From positions 124,001 to 188,000 of the forward strand of contig JAOSKK010000039.1 of assembly GCA_027493615.1 (NCBI GenBank): a DNA stretch of 64,000 nucleotides, in the 5' to 3' direction. The notes under the pieces are model-generated. The model saw nothing but the letters and a program-made list of their open reading frames with translations, was not told where the DNA came from and did no database searches. Below, piece after piece: positions 1 through 11,482 of this stretch (its first letter is position 1; every line of letters begins with the position of its first letter). The translations under genes and the position numbers were made by a program. This DNA comes from Verrucomicrobiota bacterium. Its GTDB lineage: Bacteria > Verrucomicrobiota > Verrucomicrobiia > Limisphaerales > J093.

Positions 1-6
1 AAACCC

Positions 7-673
7 GTGATCCGCCCGTCCCTCTTCCTTGTCCTGGCCGCCGGCCTGGCCGGCTCTGCCGTCTCGGCCGCCGATCTCGAACCCCTGCCGCTCAAGCTCC
101 CCATCCCGGCGTTCATGGGGACGCCGACCGACATGCCGCTGGGTGATCACATCGAGAAGCCGTCGGACAAGCCGCGCCCGCCGTTCCTGGCCCCGAAGGG
201 GGGTGCAGAACCTCGCGTTCAAGAAGAAGGTCACCAGCAGCGACAAGTCGCCCATTACCGGGACGCTCGACCTCGTGACCGACGGCGACAAGGAGTCCAA
301 CGACAACAGCTTCGTCGAACTGCATCGGCGAACGCAGTGGGTGCAGATTGATCTCGAGCGGCGGGCCAAGATCTACGCCGTGGTTGTCTGGCACGCGCAT
401 AACACGTTCCAGGTCTACCACGACGTGATCGTCCAGGTGTCGGACGACCCGGATTTCACCCAGAACGTGATCACCGTCTACAACAACGATTACGACAACA
501 GCTCGGGACTGGGGGTGGGGACGGACAAAGAATACTTCGAGACCTACGAAGGCCGGTTGATGGACGCCAAGGGGGTCGAGGGCCGCTACGTTCGGGCTTA
601 CAGCCGGGGCAGCACCTACAGCGCCCTGAACCGGTACACCGAGATCGAGGTCTGGGGTCTCCCGCTCGATTAA
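7..673 (+). CDS. Secreted F5/8 type C (discoidin-like) domain protein, frameshifted
   Basis: The GTG at 7 opens a typical signal peptide (MIRPSLFLVLAAGLAGSAVSA, cleavage near residue 21), so the product is probably exported. After a proline-rich linker the downstream part (from about 205) reads as a discoidin/F5-8 type C-like beta sandwich: LVTDGDKESND, WVQIDLERRAKIYAVVVWH and a C-terminal RYVRAYSRGST...EIEVWG. These match the usual pattern in which a bound-ligand jelly roll begins with a variable loop and ends in an ExEVWG strand. The two halves lie in different frames. The switch falls in the six-G run at 198-203, so one extra G in the assembly is the simplest cause. The binding target is unknown. 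The gene ends 40 bp before the glycosyltransferase and may be cotranscribed with it. The true start could lie upstream of the window. Confidence 0.7.
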
Positions 674-712
674 CCTCCCGCCTCCCCGGGCGACCCGGGT
701 GGGGTCGGCGAC

Positions 713-2289
713 ATGAACCGCTGGCTGGCGCTCGGTCTCTTCGGAGCCTTCGTGGTCGGGTCGGCTTTGCGGCTGCCCGGCCTCGCTGAGCGTCCGCTGC
801 ACACGGACGAGTCGGTTCATGCCTACAAGTTCCTGGGGCTCTGGCAGCAGGGGGAACTACCGGTACGATCCGGACGAGTACCACGGGCCCAGCCTCTATT
901 ACCTCTCCCTGCCGTTTGCGTGGGCCAGCGGGGCCCGGACGGCGGCGGCCTTGAGTGAAACCACGCTCCGCCTGGTCCCGGCCGTTTTCGGGCTGGGGCT
1001 CATCCTGCTGTTGCCGCTGCTGCGGGACGGCCTGGGCGGGGCGGGGACGGTGTGGGCGGCAGTCTTCACCGCGGTCTCGACCGCCTTCGTGTACTACAGC
1101 CGGTACTTCATTCATGAGGTGCCGCTGATCTTCTTTGCGGCCCTGCTGGGGGCGGCGCTGTGGCGGTATTGGCAGAAACCGTCGTGGGGTTGGGCGGCGC
1201 TGGGGGCTGGCGCTGGGGTTGATGCACGCGACGAAGGAGACGTTCGTTTTTCACCTGGCAGCGCTGGGCGTGGCGGCCGGCGCGAGCCTGTGGTTCGCGC
1301 CGGACCCGCGGGCGGCATGGGGTGAAATGCGCGAGCGGCTCCGCCCGGGCCTGCTGGCGCTTGGCGCGGTCGTGACCGTGCTGGTCTCGGTGACGCTGTT
1401 CACCTCGTTCTTCCGTCATGGGGACGGGCCGCTGGATTCGCTGAGGACCTACCTGCCCTGGCTGGGCCGGGCGGGCGGGGATTCGCCGCACATCCATCCC
1501 TGGTATTTCTATCTGGAGCGGGTGTTCTGGTTCCGGCCGGTGGCGAGTGGACCGCGGTTCAGTGAGGGCTTGATCGGGCTGCTGGCTGTGGTGGGGATGG
1601 TGACGGCGTTTCTGCCGGCGCGGTGGTCGGGGGCTCACCGGGGGGCTGACGCGATTCCTGGCGTTCTACACCGTGGCCCTGTTGGCCGGCTACTCGGTGA
1701 TCAGCTACAAAACGCCCTGGTGCGTGCTGGGCTTTCTGCACGGGCTGATCCTGCTCGCGGGGGTGGGGGCGGCCGCGCTGTTCCGGTGGATCCGGCCCAC
1801 GTGGGGGATTGTTCTGGTGTTCCTGGTCGTCGTAGCCGGGACAGTTCAGCTCGGAAGTCAGGCGTGGCGGGCGAGTCGGACGATGGCGACGGACCAGCGG
1901 AACCCGTACGTGTACGCCCATACCTCGAGAGATTTCATGCGGCTCGTGAACCGCGTGCTCGGCATCGCCGCTGTCGAGCCGCAGCCGACGCGGTTGGGAA
2001 TCAACGTCATGGTGGCGGGGGCGACTACTGGCCATTGCCCTGGTACTTGCGCGGTTTCGAGGATGTGAATTGGTCCGCGGGCGTGCCGGAGGAACCCTAT
2101 GCGCCGGTCGTGATCGCGGGCGCCCAGTTGCACGCCGAGCTCGATGAGAAGTCCGAGAAACGCTGGCTGAGCGCCGGGTATTACGAACATCGGCCCCGGG
2201 TCTTCTTTGAACTCTTCGTGGAACTGGAGCTTTGGAAGCGCTACCTCGATTCCATTCCCCGGGTGCCGGACGACGACGACGACGAGTAG
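713..2289 (+). CDS. GT-C membrane glycosyltransferase (TIGR03663/Agl23-like), multiply frameshifted
   Basis: This is a polytopic membrane protein of about 525 residues. The N-terminus has the GT-C/PMT-type start: a TM segment, then ALRLPGLAERPLHTDESVHA with an acidic DE pair in the first lumenal loop, then the RYDPDEYHGPSLYYLS motif. That motif and the later YYSRYFIHEVPL are characteristic of the TIGR03663 family linked to lipid-carrier sugar transfer. About ten hydrophobic segments follow, with SYKTPWCVLGF near 1700 and a soluble C-terminal region ending in an Asp-rich tail (PDDDDDE). The reading frame changes four times, at G-runs 850-854, 1202-1206, 1640-1645 and 2017-2021, and translation is continuous across each if one base is adjusted. 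The start is ATG 713, 40 bp after the previous gene. The donor and acceptor cannot be inferred. A true pseudogene is possible but less likely than assembly errors. Confidence 0.75.
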
Positions 2290-2320
2290 TTCGACGCAGC
2301 AACGCGGAAGGACGAAGGGC

Positions 2321-2350
2321 CCGCGAAACGGCGCGAAACGGCGCGAAACG
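2321..2350. repeat. Short tandem repeat, 10-bp unit x3
   Basis: Three consecutive copies of a 10-base unit (GCGCGAAACG, first copy with one change) lie just downstream of the glycosyltransferase. The rest of the convergent gap (2290-2561) shows no gene, and no clear terminator hairpin with a T-run was found. Confidence 0.7.
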
Positions 2351-2561
2351 GGGGTGGTGATAGACAGGTCGAGGGCGTGTCGTTCCGTGGCACAGCAGCC
2401 GTGAAGCGCTCCACTGTATGCGCCCCCGCCATTGCTCGCAAAGCGTGGCGCCGGTCAGGTTGTGGCTGGCCAGGGCGATCCACGCGCCAGCCAGGCATGA
2501 CGCTGGCCCTGGCGGGCCGCGGGTTTGAATGTTCTCTGTGTGGTGGATGGTTTTCACGGTC

Positions 2562-5500
2562 TCATTTCATGCGGTAGAACCGCTGGTTCTGGCCGGGGGC
2601 GCCGGGGTCGGTGACGGCGACCGTGGTTTCGCCCTGGCCGGGGACGGTGGTCAGCACGGTCCAGGTCAGCAGGTCGGGCGAGTGCTCGATGGTGCAGGTG
2701 CGGTTGGCGCTGGCCCACACGCTCAGTTCGAACTCGCCGTTGGGCTTCATCGCGCCGCGCAGCGACGGTTCGACGATGGTGTGGAACTGGTCGCGCGCCA
2801 GGTTCGGGAATTCCTCCACCGCACCCGAGGGCCATTCGATGCGGACGGTGGTGGCAGTCGTGGCGTCGCCCAGGCCGAAGTGCGGGCGCAGATCGTTCTG
2901 GTGCCGGTTACCGCCGCTAATCTCGCGCATCTGCCAAGTGGTCTGGCTGAAGATCGTGGCCTGTACCCGCACCTTGGCTCCGATGGCCGAGCGGTTGGAG
3001 CGGGTGCCGACCAGTTTGAACGAGATCCAGTGGTTGCCATTTCCGTGATTCCGATAGAGGACCTCCCGCGTGCCGGGATGGCCGGTCACGAACAAGTCCT
3101 GGAACCCGTTGTTGTCGTAATCGGCCCACGCGGAACCGGCCCAACGCCCCTGGTCATTGGCCATGCTGCCCAGTGTGACTTGGGTGAAAGCGCCGTCGCC
3201 GTTGTTGGCGTAGAGCAGGTTCGTGGTGGTCGTGCCTTGCCCGCGCGTGATGAACAGGTCGAGGTCGCCGTCGTTGTCGAAGTCGGCCCACGACCCGCCA
3301 TCGGTCTCCAACGTGGGGCCCAGGGGGATTGAGGTCCACCCAGCATCGCCGTCATTGTGGAGCAGTCGAGACGTCGCGCCGCCGTGATGGACCGGAACGA
3401 ATACATCCAGGCGTCCGTCGTTGTCGTAATCGGCCCAGGACGGTGCCAGCGTCGTCCCCCGACGGCGGGAAATCCTGTCGTCACCCGAGTGAAGACGCTG
3501 GAGCCATCATTTCGGAACCAGAAGATGCCGGAGGGACCTCCGATGAGGATATCCAGATCGCCGTCCCCGTCCATGTCGCCGGCCGCGCCGCCTTCGACCA
3601 TGAGCCCCGCACGGAACGCGCCCAGGTCGCCTGAGGCTGCTCGCTCGAAGCTTCCGTCGTGCCGGTTGAGGTAAAGGAGGTTCCGGCACCAGTCCGGCCA
3701 GTTCGGCGGTTCGTCCCAGGCGTTAGCGACGGCCAGGTCGAGGAAACCGTCTTGATTGAAGTCACCCCAGATGGGATTGCCCCAGAGCCGGTCGCTGAGG
3801 AACGATCCCGCGCTGGTGGCGTCCTCGAATCGGCCGTTACCGAGGTTTCGCCAAAGGGCGGGCTTAGGGTTGTCGTTGTTGTCAGACACGATGAGGTCCA
3901 GGTCGCCATCATTATCGAAGTCCGCCCAGGCAGCGCATTGCCAGTTCCCCAAGCGTCCCACGATGTCCCCCGCTTCTTCGGGGGACCTTGGAGAGTGTGC
4001 CGTCCTGGTTGTTTCGGTAGAGAGAACAAGCGGCCCTGGAGGTGAAAGAGCCCTCGCCGACGAACAGGTCCGGGTAACCGTCCTTGTCATAGTCGCCCCA
4101 AGCGCAGCCCCAGGAGGCGGTGGTATCCCCCATCTCGATCCGCTCGAACTGGGTGTCCACGAGCAGATACACGTGGTTGGTGAACGTGTCCGAGCCGGTA
4201 TCGACAACCACGCTGTAGCGGCCGGCTTCGGCGGCCTGGATGTTGGACAAGGTCAGCGTCTTGGCCGTCTTGCCCTCGAGGGCGACGCCGTCGTGATACC
4301 ATTGCCAGGTGCCGCTGAGTTGGGCGGTCAAGGTGACCGATCCGCCCAGGCTCGACGAAGGCCGGACCGGGGTGATCCGAACCACCTCGGTCACGGTCAG
4401 CAACTGGTCGGGCGCGACGTCGGTCACTGCTTGCACATTGCCCGAAGGCCATTCGACGCGGACGATGTCCGCCTTCGTGGCATCGCCGAGACCGAAGTGG
4501 GCGATGAGCCCGGGGCAGGTCTGGGAGTAACCGTTGCCGGTCAGCTCGCGCACCTGCCAGATCTCCTGGCCGCCGAGGGTGGCTTTGATGCGGATCTTGG
4601 CGCCGATGCCGGAGCGGTTGGCGGCCTGGCCGTGGAGCTTGACCTTGAGCCAGTGGTTGGGGTTGCCGGTGGCAGCGAGGTTGTTACGAAAGAGATGGTT
4701 CAACCGCGGATACGTGGTGGTTCCGCCAGAGGTGCCGCACGTCAGGAAAAGGTCGAGAAACCCGTCATTGTCGTAGTCCACCCAACGGGCGCCAAGGCGA
4801 TTGTCGGTCCCGTCCCGGATTGGGCTGCCGACGTCCACGGGCTCGAATGTGCCGTCACCGCGGTTATGGAACAGCACGTTGGTCTTCGCAGGATTGGCTC
4901 CGCCCTCGTACCAGTGAAGTGCGAATATATCCAGCCAGCCATCGTTGTCATAGTCTCCAACCGCTGACGCCCACGTTGCCATGGTGAGGGCGATGCCAGC
5001 CGCCGTGGCGACATTCTGGAAATGTTGGCCTGCCGTGCCCCGGTAGAGTGCGTTTGGGCGGACCCCGGTTTCGGTGTCACCCCCCACGAACAGCTCCGGA
5101 TAACCGTCGTTGTCGAAATCGGCCCAGACCCCGTGGCCGCCGGGCGACTGGGCGAAGCTGGGTGGGGTGGCGGGGGTGAAGGACCCTTCTCCATCATTCT
5201 GGTGCAAGCTGGTGTTACCTCGGTATTCCTCGAACCACAGGTCCAGGTCGCCGTCGTTGTCGTAGTCCACCCACGCGGCGTTGTAGCTCCTGCCTGGGTT
5301 GCCCACGATTGAACCGACATGGGTGGCAAAAGACCTTCCCGAACGAACCGGACCACGTCTGGAGATAGGCGCACGCGGGTTGGTCGTAGTTGAGGATAAA
5401 GACATCGAGCAGCCCATCGCCATTAATGTCTACGAAAGAGGGGTCTAACGTGTGGAGCACCTCCCCCTCCATGGCCCCTCAGCCACGGCCGTAAACGAAC

Positions 5501-6162
5501 CGTTCCCCCCATTGTGAAACAAATCGCACCTGGGATCGCTCGCCTGCCATGCGTTGCTCCCCACGAAAAGGTCTGCGTCCCCATCGTTGTCCACATCGCC
5601 AGCGACGCCGCCTTCGCCGCGCTTGGAACTCTGAGCGATCGCATTGGTGGTGACCTTGGTGAACACACCGTTGCCGTCATTCCGGTAGAACGATTGGGGT
5701 GCACCAGGGCCGAATGGTGCAAGGACATGCACGACCACATCCAGGTCCCCGTCGTTGTCGTAGTCCCACCACGTTGAGTCCTCGGTCGGTCCCACGTCGG
5801 TCACGAGCGGCCCCTCGGTGTTCTTCACGAACGTCGGATCCACCGCGAGCGTGGCCGGGGTGGACTGGACCGGCTGGTTCCCTGCGTCATTGACGACGAC
5901 GTAGTATTCGCCGGCCTGGTCGAGCGTAACGCTCTGGAGGACCAACGTGGGGCTGGTTTGATCGGGCAGCGCCGCTCCCTTGCCGTACCACTGGTAGGAT
6001 ATGGGGGGCGGTGCTGGTGGCGGTGACCGAGTTGGTCACGTGGGCGCTCAGGCTCACGACCTGATCCGTCGGTTGCCGGGTGATGGTGACCTCGGCGAGG
6101 AGGTGAGGAAGGGTCGCGGCGCCCAGGAGGGTGGCGGCCAGAACCGGGGGTTTTGTCTTCAT
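2562..6162 (-). CDS. Giant secreted FG-GAP/ASPIC-UnbV repeat protein with Ig-like domains
   Basis: Reading leftward from ATG 6162 (MKTKPPVLAATLLGAATLPHLLA, a signal peptide), this is a secreted protein of about 1,200 residues. Order of parts: an Ig-like domain (ITRQPTDQVVSLSA ... LDQAGEYYVVVNDAG); many FG-GAP calcium-loop repeats of the type DYDNDGDLDL/DFDNDGYPELFVGG; an ASPIC/UnbV domain near 4400-4700 (IGAKIRIKATLGGQEIWQV, HFGLGDATKADIVRVEWPSG); a second Ig-like domain near 4150-4350; more FG-GAP repeats; and a second ASPIC/UnbV domain near 2780-3050 (IGAKVRVQATIF, HFGLGDATTATTVRIEWPSG). It closes with a C-terminal module ending FYRMK. The frame shifts near 6003, 5475, 5330, 3975, 3460 and 3315. 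Each piece continues the same repeat architecture, so one gene is inferred. Such proteins are common in Verrucomicrobia and Planctomycetes and are probably surface or adhesion proteins; no enzymatic motif was seen. Confidence 0.8.
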
Positions 6163-6373
6163 ACACTGGGTCTCCACCTACTCCCTCCCGAAAACGCGGC
6201 GGCACCTTACAGGAAATCCGAAGAAATCTCTCGACTGTCCGGCGGTACACACACACCTGTCTGCGGCTGAATGCGTTGCGAGGCTGCCCGCTCCGCCCGG
6301 TTGACCGGGAAGACGCACTTTTCGCACGGTCTTCTTTCGTGATGGAAATGGGCGCAACGGCTGGGGCAACAGG

Positions 6374-6802
6374 ATGACTTCCAGTTCGGCTGGCATTGCG
6401 CCTTGTCGGATCGGGTGTCGAGGCGTAGCGTTGCGCCACGCTGTGAAGTTGCTGTTGGACAACCTGCCGCCATCGTTGGCCAGCCAGCGGGAAACGCTGG
6501 CCGAGCGTCTTCAGGCCATGAACCGTGCGGCGCCCCTGCGGCGCGTCTATTTGTTCGGGTCGCATGCCCGGGGCGAGGCAAGGCCGGATAGTGATGTGGA
6601 CCTCTGTCTGGTGGCCGATGGGGCGGAGCGGCAGCTCGATCTCGCGGCGCGGTTTCGCCTGGCCATGCGACCGATTTGGCCCCGTCCGTCGTTCAGCTTG
6701 ATGCCCATCGCCCCACAACGTCTCAAAGAGAAGCAGGCCATGGGGGATCACTTCTTTGCGACGGTCCTGAAGGAAGGAGTTCTGCTTGCCACGGAAAACT
6801 GA
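6374..6802 (+). CDS. MNT-type nucleotidyltransferase (minimal Pol-beta fold), antitoxin-like
   Basis: This 142-residue protein carries the Pol-beta nucleotidyltransferase signature LFGSHARGEARPDSDVDL: the GS helix followed by the DxD metal-binding pair. The size and the immediately following HEPN gene fit the MNT partner of MNT/HEPN modules, in which the MNT protein typically AMPylates and neutralises a HEPN ribonuclease. Start ATG 6374 is used, but the conserved part begins near residue 25, so an internal start near 6440 is possible. The gene overlaps the start of the HEPN gene by 17 bp, which suggests translational coupling. Codon use is not obviously different from neighbours. Whether it is a toxin-antitoxin pair or one of the housekeeping MNT/HEPN pairs cannot be told from sequence. 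Confidence 0.8.
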   Translation: MTSSSAGIAPCRIGCRGVALRHAVKLLLDNLPPSLASQRETLAERLQAMNRAAPLRRVYLFGSHARGEARPDSDVDLCLVADGAERQLDLAARFRLAMRPIWPRPSFSLMPIAPQRLKEKQAMGDHFFATVLKEGVLLATEN

Positions 6803-7192
6803 TTCCAACAGCCCTGCGGACTGGCTGTGGCTGGCCGACTCGGACCTGCAAGGAGTGCAGAGCCTCGCGCGGGAGGAGCTGGCCTATCCCTTGTGCCGGA
6901 GCAAGCTGGCCGAAGTCGTCGAGAAGATTCTGAAAGCCGAGCCCTCCGACTGGACTGGTTTCTCGAGAAGACCCACGACCTCGAGCGCCTGCTCGGGGAG
7001 TTGAGATCCCGTCGCTCCGGGGCTGTGCCGCTGGCGGAGCCTCTGTGTGCCACGATGGCGGAGGTCTCCTTCACCGAGCGTTACCCTGGTTTTGACCTGG
7101 ACGACCCCGATTGGCCGGCCCTGCGCGCCCAGATCGAGCAGGTGGCCCTCCTTCTGGAGCAGGTCCGCGATCAGCTCAACGCGCAGGGCTGA
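6786..7192 (+). CDS. HEPN domain protein (partner of MNT gene), frameshifted
   Basis: The N-terminal half starts at TTG 6786 (MPRKTDSNSPADWLWLADSD) and reads DLQGVQSLAREELAYPLCRSK...VVEKILKAE. The second half is in another frame and reads LDWFLEKTHDLERLLGEL. Together they give the classic PF05168 HEPN helix pattern, with W..A..D in helix 1 and the KTHDLxxLL core in helix 3. The frame changes around 6940-6950, inside the codons linking ILKAE to RLDWFLEKTHDL. The C-terminal helices (RYPGFDLDDPDWPALRAQIE) end at 7192. The total is about 135 residues, normal for the family. Unlike most breaks in the window this one is not at a long G-run, so a genuine inactivating mutation should be considered. 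HEPN proteins of this type act as RNases or as substrates of the MNT partner. Confidence 0.7.
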
Positions 7193-7304
7193 ACTCCGTA
7201 CTGCTTACCCGGCACGGCGCGGGAAGAGGTGGCGGGGTGGCTGGGAGCGCGCCGGCCACGGTCCGGACTTGTCACGGCGGTGCGGAGAACTAGGCTGTCG
7301 AACG

Positions 7305-8041
7305 ATGAGCCTGGAGCCGCGATCACCTGGCAGCGTGCGGTTTCCGCCCACGCACTGGAGTGTGGTGGTGGCGGCCGGGTCACCAGAGCAGACTGTGGGG
7401 TGGGAGGCACTCAGCCAGATTTGCGACGCCTATTGGCATCCGTTGTACGCCTTTGCCCGCAAGCTGGGTTACCTGCCCGCCGACGCCCAGGATTTGACCC
7501 AAGGCTTTTTGAGAGGCTGCTGGAGCGGCCGTTTCTGGGGCGGGCCGACGCGGTGAAGGGCCGGTTCCGATCGTTTCTGTTGGGCGCATTCAAGTTGCAC
7601 CTGGCCAAGGCGCGCGAGCGGGCCGAGGCCCAGAAGCGCGGAGGCAACTGCCCGCACGTCTCGCTGGACATCGCGCAGGTCGAGGCGCAAGTCGCGCGGG
7701 AACTGGCCACGAACGACACCCCCGAGCGGCTCTTCGAGCGCGCGTGGGCGATCGCCTTGCTCGAGGAGGCGTTGAACCGCTTGCGACGCGAATTCGAACG
7801 GCATGGACGAGGCGAGGCGTTCCGCTGTTTTCAGCCCTGCCTGCAAGGGGATCCCGACGCGGCCCGCCGTGAGGAGATGGCGCGCGTGCTGGGTCTGTCG
7901 GTGGGCGCCGTCCAGGTGGCCTTGACCCGGGCGCGGCACCGGTTCGCGGAGTTGCTGCACGAGGTGGTGCTGCAAACGGTTGCCAGTCCGGCGGAGGTGA
8001 GCGAGGAACTCCGCCATTTGCAGTCGGTGCTGCGGGGCTGA
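7305..8041 (+). CDS. ECF-type RNA polymerase sigma factor (PVC kinase-associated group), frameshifted
   Basis: Start ATG 7305 gives FPPTHWSVVVAAGS, the characteristic beginning of the large Verrucomicrobia/Planctomycetes ECF group. Region 2 follows: YWHPLYAFARKLGYLPADAQDLTQ. The next frame carries ERLLERPFLGRADAVKGRFR, then the family-typical alpha-helical linker and region 4 (MARVLGLSVGAVQVALTRAR HTH). The frame is lost at the T-run 7504-7508: the sequence shows five T's where six would encode the expected GFFERLLERPF, so a one-base deletion in the assembly is likely. Length (about 245 aa) is normal. It sits 148 bp upstream of a Ser/Thr kinase gene, an arrangement repeated across PVC genomes where the kinase is thought to modulate the sigma factor. 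No anti-sigma gene is present. Confidence 0.85.
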
Positions 8042-8189
8042 CGCCGGGGCCGGCCTCCGGAGAGCCCGCGCCGCGAAACGCGGACACCAGAGGATCGGGA
8101 GTTCTTTCTGTAAGGGTTGGCGGGTTTTTCGGGTGTAGAAGGCAGGAGCCTTCGATGCGAAGCGGTCGGTAGCCACGAAAGGTCGCGTG

Positions 8190-11100
8190 ATGGCCGAGAC
8201 CCACGGCAAATGCCCGCGTTGCGGGACGACGACCCGCTGGCTGAGCGGCGGCGTGTTGTGTCCGGTGTGTCTGCTGGATGCCTGTCTGGCGGCGGCGCCA
8301 ACGGCCGGTGGCGAACCCGCCGAGATCCCGGACGAGGAAACGGCGCTGGCGGTGCCCGAGCACCTGCGGCGGTTCGGGGATTACGAACTGATCGAGGAAC
8401 TCGGGCGCGGGGCGATGGGGTTGGTCTATCGGGCGCGGCAATGGAGCCTGGGCCGGGAAGTGGCGGTGAAGTTCCTGCTGGCGGGCCCGTTGGCCAGCAC
8501 GGAGATGACCGAGCGTTTTCACCGCGAGGCCGTCGCCGCCGGGGCGTTGCAGCATCCGAATATCGTGGCGGTGCACGAGGCGGGCGTGCACCAGGGGCAG
8601 CATTACCTGGTCATGGATTACGTGCCGGGGTCGAGCCTGGCGCAGTTGATTTCGGATCTCGGCTCTCGGCTTTCGGATTTTCCCCGGTGTGTGCGATGGA
8701 TGCGGACCATGAGTCGGGCGGTGCACTACGCGCACGAACACGGCATCCTGCATCGGGACCTGAAACCATCGAACGTGCTGATCGACGCCGACGATCAGCC
8801 GCACATCATGGACTTCGGCCTGGCCCGGAGCCTGATCGCGGACAGTTGTCTGACGCGCAGCGACCAGGTGCTGGGATCGCCGTGCTACCTGCCGCCCGAA
8901 CAGGCCGGCGGCCGACGGGCCGCAGTGGGTCGCTCCAGCGATGTCTATGCGCTGGGCGCCATGCTGTATCACCTGGTGACGGGCCGTCCGCCGTTCGTGG
9001 GCGAAAGTCCGGCGGAGGTGATTCGCGCGGTGTTGGAGACCGAACCGGTTCGGCCACGACTGGTGAACCCGCGGGTGCCGCGCGATCTGGAGATCCTCTG
9101 CCTCAAGTGCCTCGAGAAAGAACCGGCGCGTCGCTACGTGACCGCTGCGGAACTGGCCGACGACCTGGAGCGGTTCTTGAACAACGAACCGATCCGCGCG
9201 CGGCCCGTGGGGTTCGCGGGCCGGGCCTGGCGCTGGAGCCGGCGCAAACCGGCCTTGGCGGTTTCGCTGGCGGCCTGTGCGTTTCTCCTGTTGGCGGGTG
9301 GATTCGGCGTGGTTACCCAATGGCGAAGAGCCGAGATCGAGAGTCAACGCCAACGCCGGTTCGCTTATGCCGCGGATATGAACCTGGCTCAGCAGGCATT
9401 GGCCAAGAACAACCTGGACCGGGCGCAACAGTTGTTGGATCGGCATCGGCCGGCCCGCGGCCAGACCGACCTCCGCGGCTGGGAATGGCGTTATCTGTGG
9501 CAGCATTGTCGCAGCGACGCGTTGTTCACGCTGGGTCAGAAGCCCAGTCCGATCTTCTCGCTGGCTGTCTCGGGCGACGGTCGATGGCTTGCCACCGGGG
9601 AATATGAAGGGGGCGGTCTGTCGCTCTGGGACATGCAAACCCGCCGTGCAGTGGCGGCTCCGCCTGCGGGCGAATCTTTGGTCCGGGTTGCGTTCTCGCC
9701 GCGCGCTCCACTGCTGGCGTATTCGCTCGAGAGCGCTTCCGAAGCCGGCGCCGCCCTGTACCCCGTGCGGTTATGGGACGTCGAAGCCCGGGCGTCGGTC
9801 GCCGAGTTGGTGTTGAATCGTCGGTGTCGTGGCCTGGCGTTCTCCGGGGACGGACAGACCTTGGTCACTTGCAGCGCCGGGCCTGACGGTCAAATCGCGC
9901 TCTGGGACCTTCCCGCGGGACGTTTGCGAGTCAGCCATTCGGCGCCACAGGACGATGCGGGCAATGGAACCGCCTTTGCGGTTACCCCGGACCTGACCCT
10001 GGCGGCCTATCGTGGGGAAGGTGGCAAGACGCTCAAGGTCATCGATCCGCGGACGGGCGAACTGCGTTGGAGCTTCATCACCAGCGGGGATCACCTTATT
10101 ACCTTCGCTCTTTCCGCTGACGGGGAGGAGGCTGGCCACGAGTTCAGGCAACGTGGAAACCTTCATTCGCCTTTGGGACGCCCGTTCTGGCCGGGAACTG
10201 GGTCGGCTCGAGGGACATCGCGCCTATGTCATCGGGCTGCAATTCTGGCCCGACGGCCGGACCCTGGGATCGGCGAGTGCGGACCAGACCTTGCGGCTCT
10301 GGGACGTCGAGACGCGTCAGGCTCACGCAACGCTTCGGGGCAACCGCAGCGAGGTCTGGCGTTTGGCCTTGCTGCCGGACGGCGACACGCTGGTCAGCGG
10401 TGCCAAGGACGGATCGGTGCAGCTTTGGGATGCCGCAACCGCGGCAAGCGACCCGGAACCGGTCCGTCTGCCGGTTAAGGGCTACGATTTATGGTGGTTT
10501 GACGGGGATGGACGCGGTCTCACTGCCCTCGCGGCAGCAGGGCGCGTCACGCGGTGGGCGGGGCCGGACTTTCGGGAGCCGGGCCCGTCGATCGACCTAG
10601 GCCGATCCCTGGTCGCCTTTATGCTCGGGGTCGTCAGCGGACCGACCCCGTGATCCTAGGTGCCCCATCCCTTGACGGAGACCGGCTTGCGCTCGGTTCA
10701 ACGAATGGTGTGGTTGAGGTGTGGGATTTGTCACAGGGCTGCCCCACTCACCAACTCACCGTATCAACCGGTGCGGTGAGTGCCCTGGCGTTCCTGGACC
10801 GGGACAAGTCCCTGCTGCTCTTCAACCACCAGGACAGGTCGGTTCACGAACGGGACTGGGGCTCGGGGCGGGTGATCTGGTCCTACGCGTGCCCGTTGCC
10901 GGCGGACTTCAGCGCCTGGGCGATAACGCCTGATCGCAGGTGGGGATTGGCCTTGGGGTTCGATGGCAAGGGGTGCTGCTGAATCTGGCCAGAGGTGTGG
11001 CGCGAGACGTGGAACTGGACGTTCGGCAAGTTCAAGACGCCGCTTTTTCCTCCGACGGCCGGCGTTTCGCCGTCGCCAGCGGAACAGGCGTGGCCAAACT

Positions 11101-11434
11101 CTGGGACACCGTCACCGGCCGCGAACTCGCCACGTTGAGCGGGTTCATCCTGGGCGTGCACTCGGTGGCCTTTTCGCCCGATGGCCGACGACTGGCGGCA
11201 GCTAGCAACGCACGGGAGACACTCAAGCTCTGGGATCTCGATAGCCAGCAGGAACTGCTGACCTTGGAGACCCAGTCCAGCATCTTCCATCCCACCGCGT
11301 TCGCACCCGACGGCGATGTGCTGGGTTCGATGACGCGATTGGGCGGCGTGCTGCACTTGTGGCGCGCGCCTTCCTGGGACGAGATTGAAGCGAGTGAGTT
11401 CCGGGCGCGACATTCCGTGCCACGGCAGCCTTGA
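8190..11434 (+). CDS. Membrane Ser/Thr protein kinase with zinc ribbon and C-terminal WD40 repeats, frameshifted
   Basis: A protein of about 1,080 residues. Residues 1-35 form a zinc-ribbon-like knuckle (CPRCG...CPVCLLDAC). A Hanks-type kinase domain follows at about residues 63-330: P-loop LGRGAMGLVY, VAVKF lysine, catalytic HRDLKPSN, DFGLA metal site, and APE-like PPEQ. A TM segment follows around residue 360 (AVSLAACAFLLLAGGFGVV). The C-terminal half is a WD40 propeller with repeats such as LRLWDVETRQAHATLRG and VAFSPDGRRLAAAS. The frame breaks near 10120, 10645 and 10970 while WD40 repeats continue, so these look like assembly indels. ATG 8190 is preferred over the adjacent GTG 8187. The gene pairs with the ECF sigma factor upstream. 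The cytosolic kinase and presumably periplasmic propeller suggest a sensor for an unknown extracytoplasmic signal. Confidence 0.85.
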
Positions 11435-11482
11435 TCACGGTCAGCGACACGACGGCGGCCGGCCCGGTGGGTTTGCGCCGGC

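Noticed and set aside
7590..9638. 682-codon open frame on the minus strand
   Set aside because: It lies opposite the ECF sigma factor and kinase genes, has biased Arg/Pro/His composition and no domain; it is a shadow of GC-rich coding DNA.
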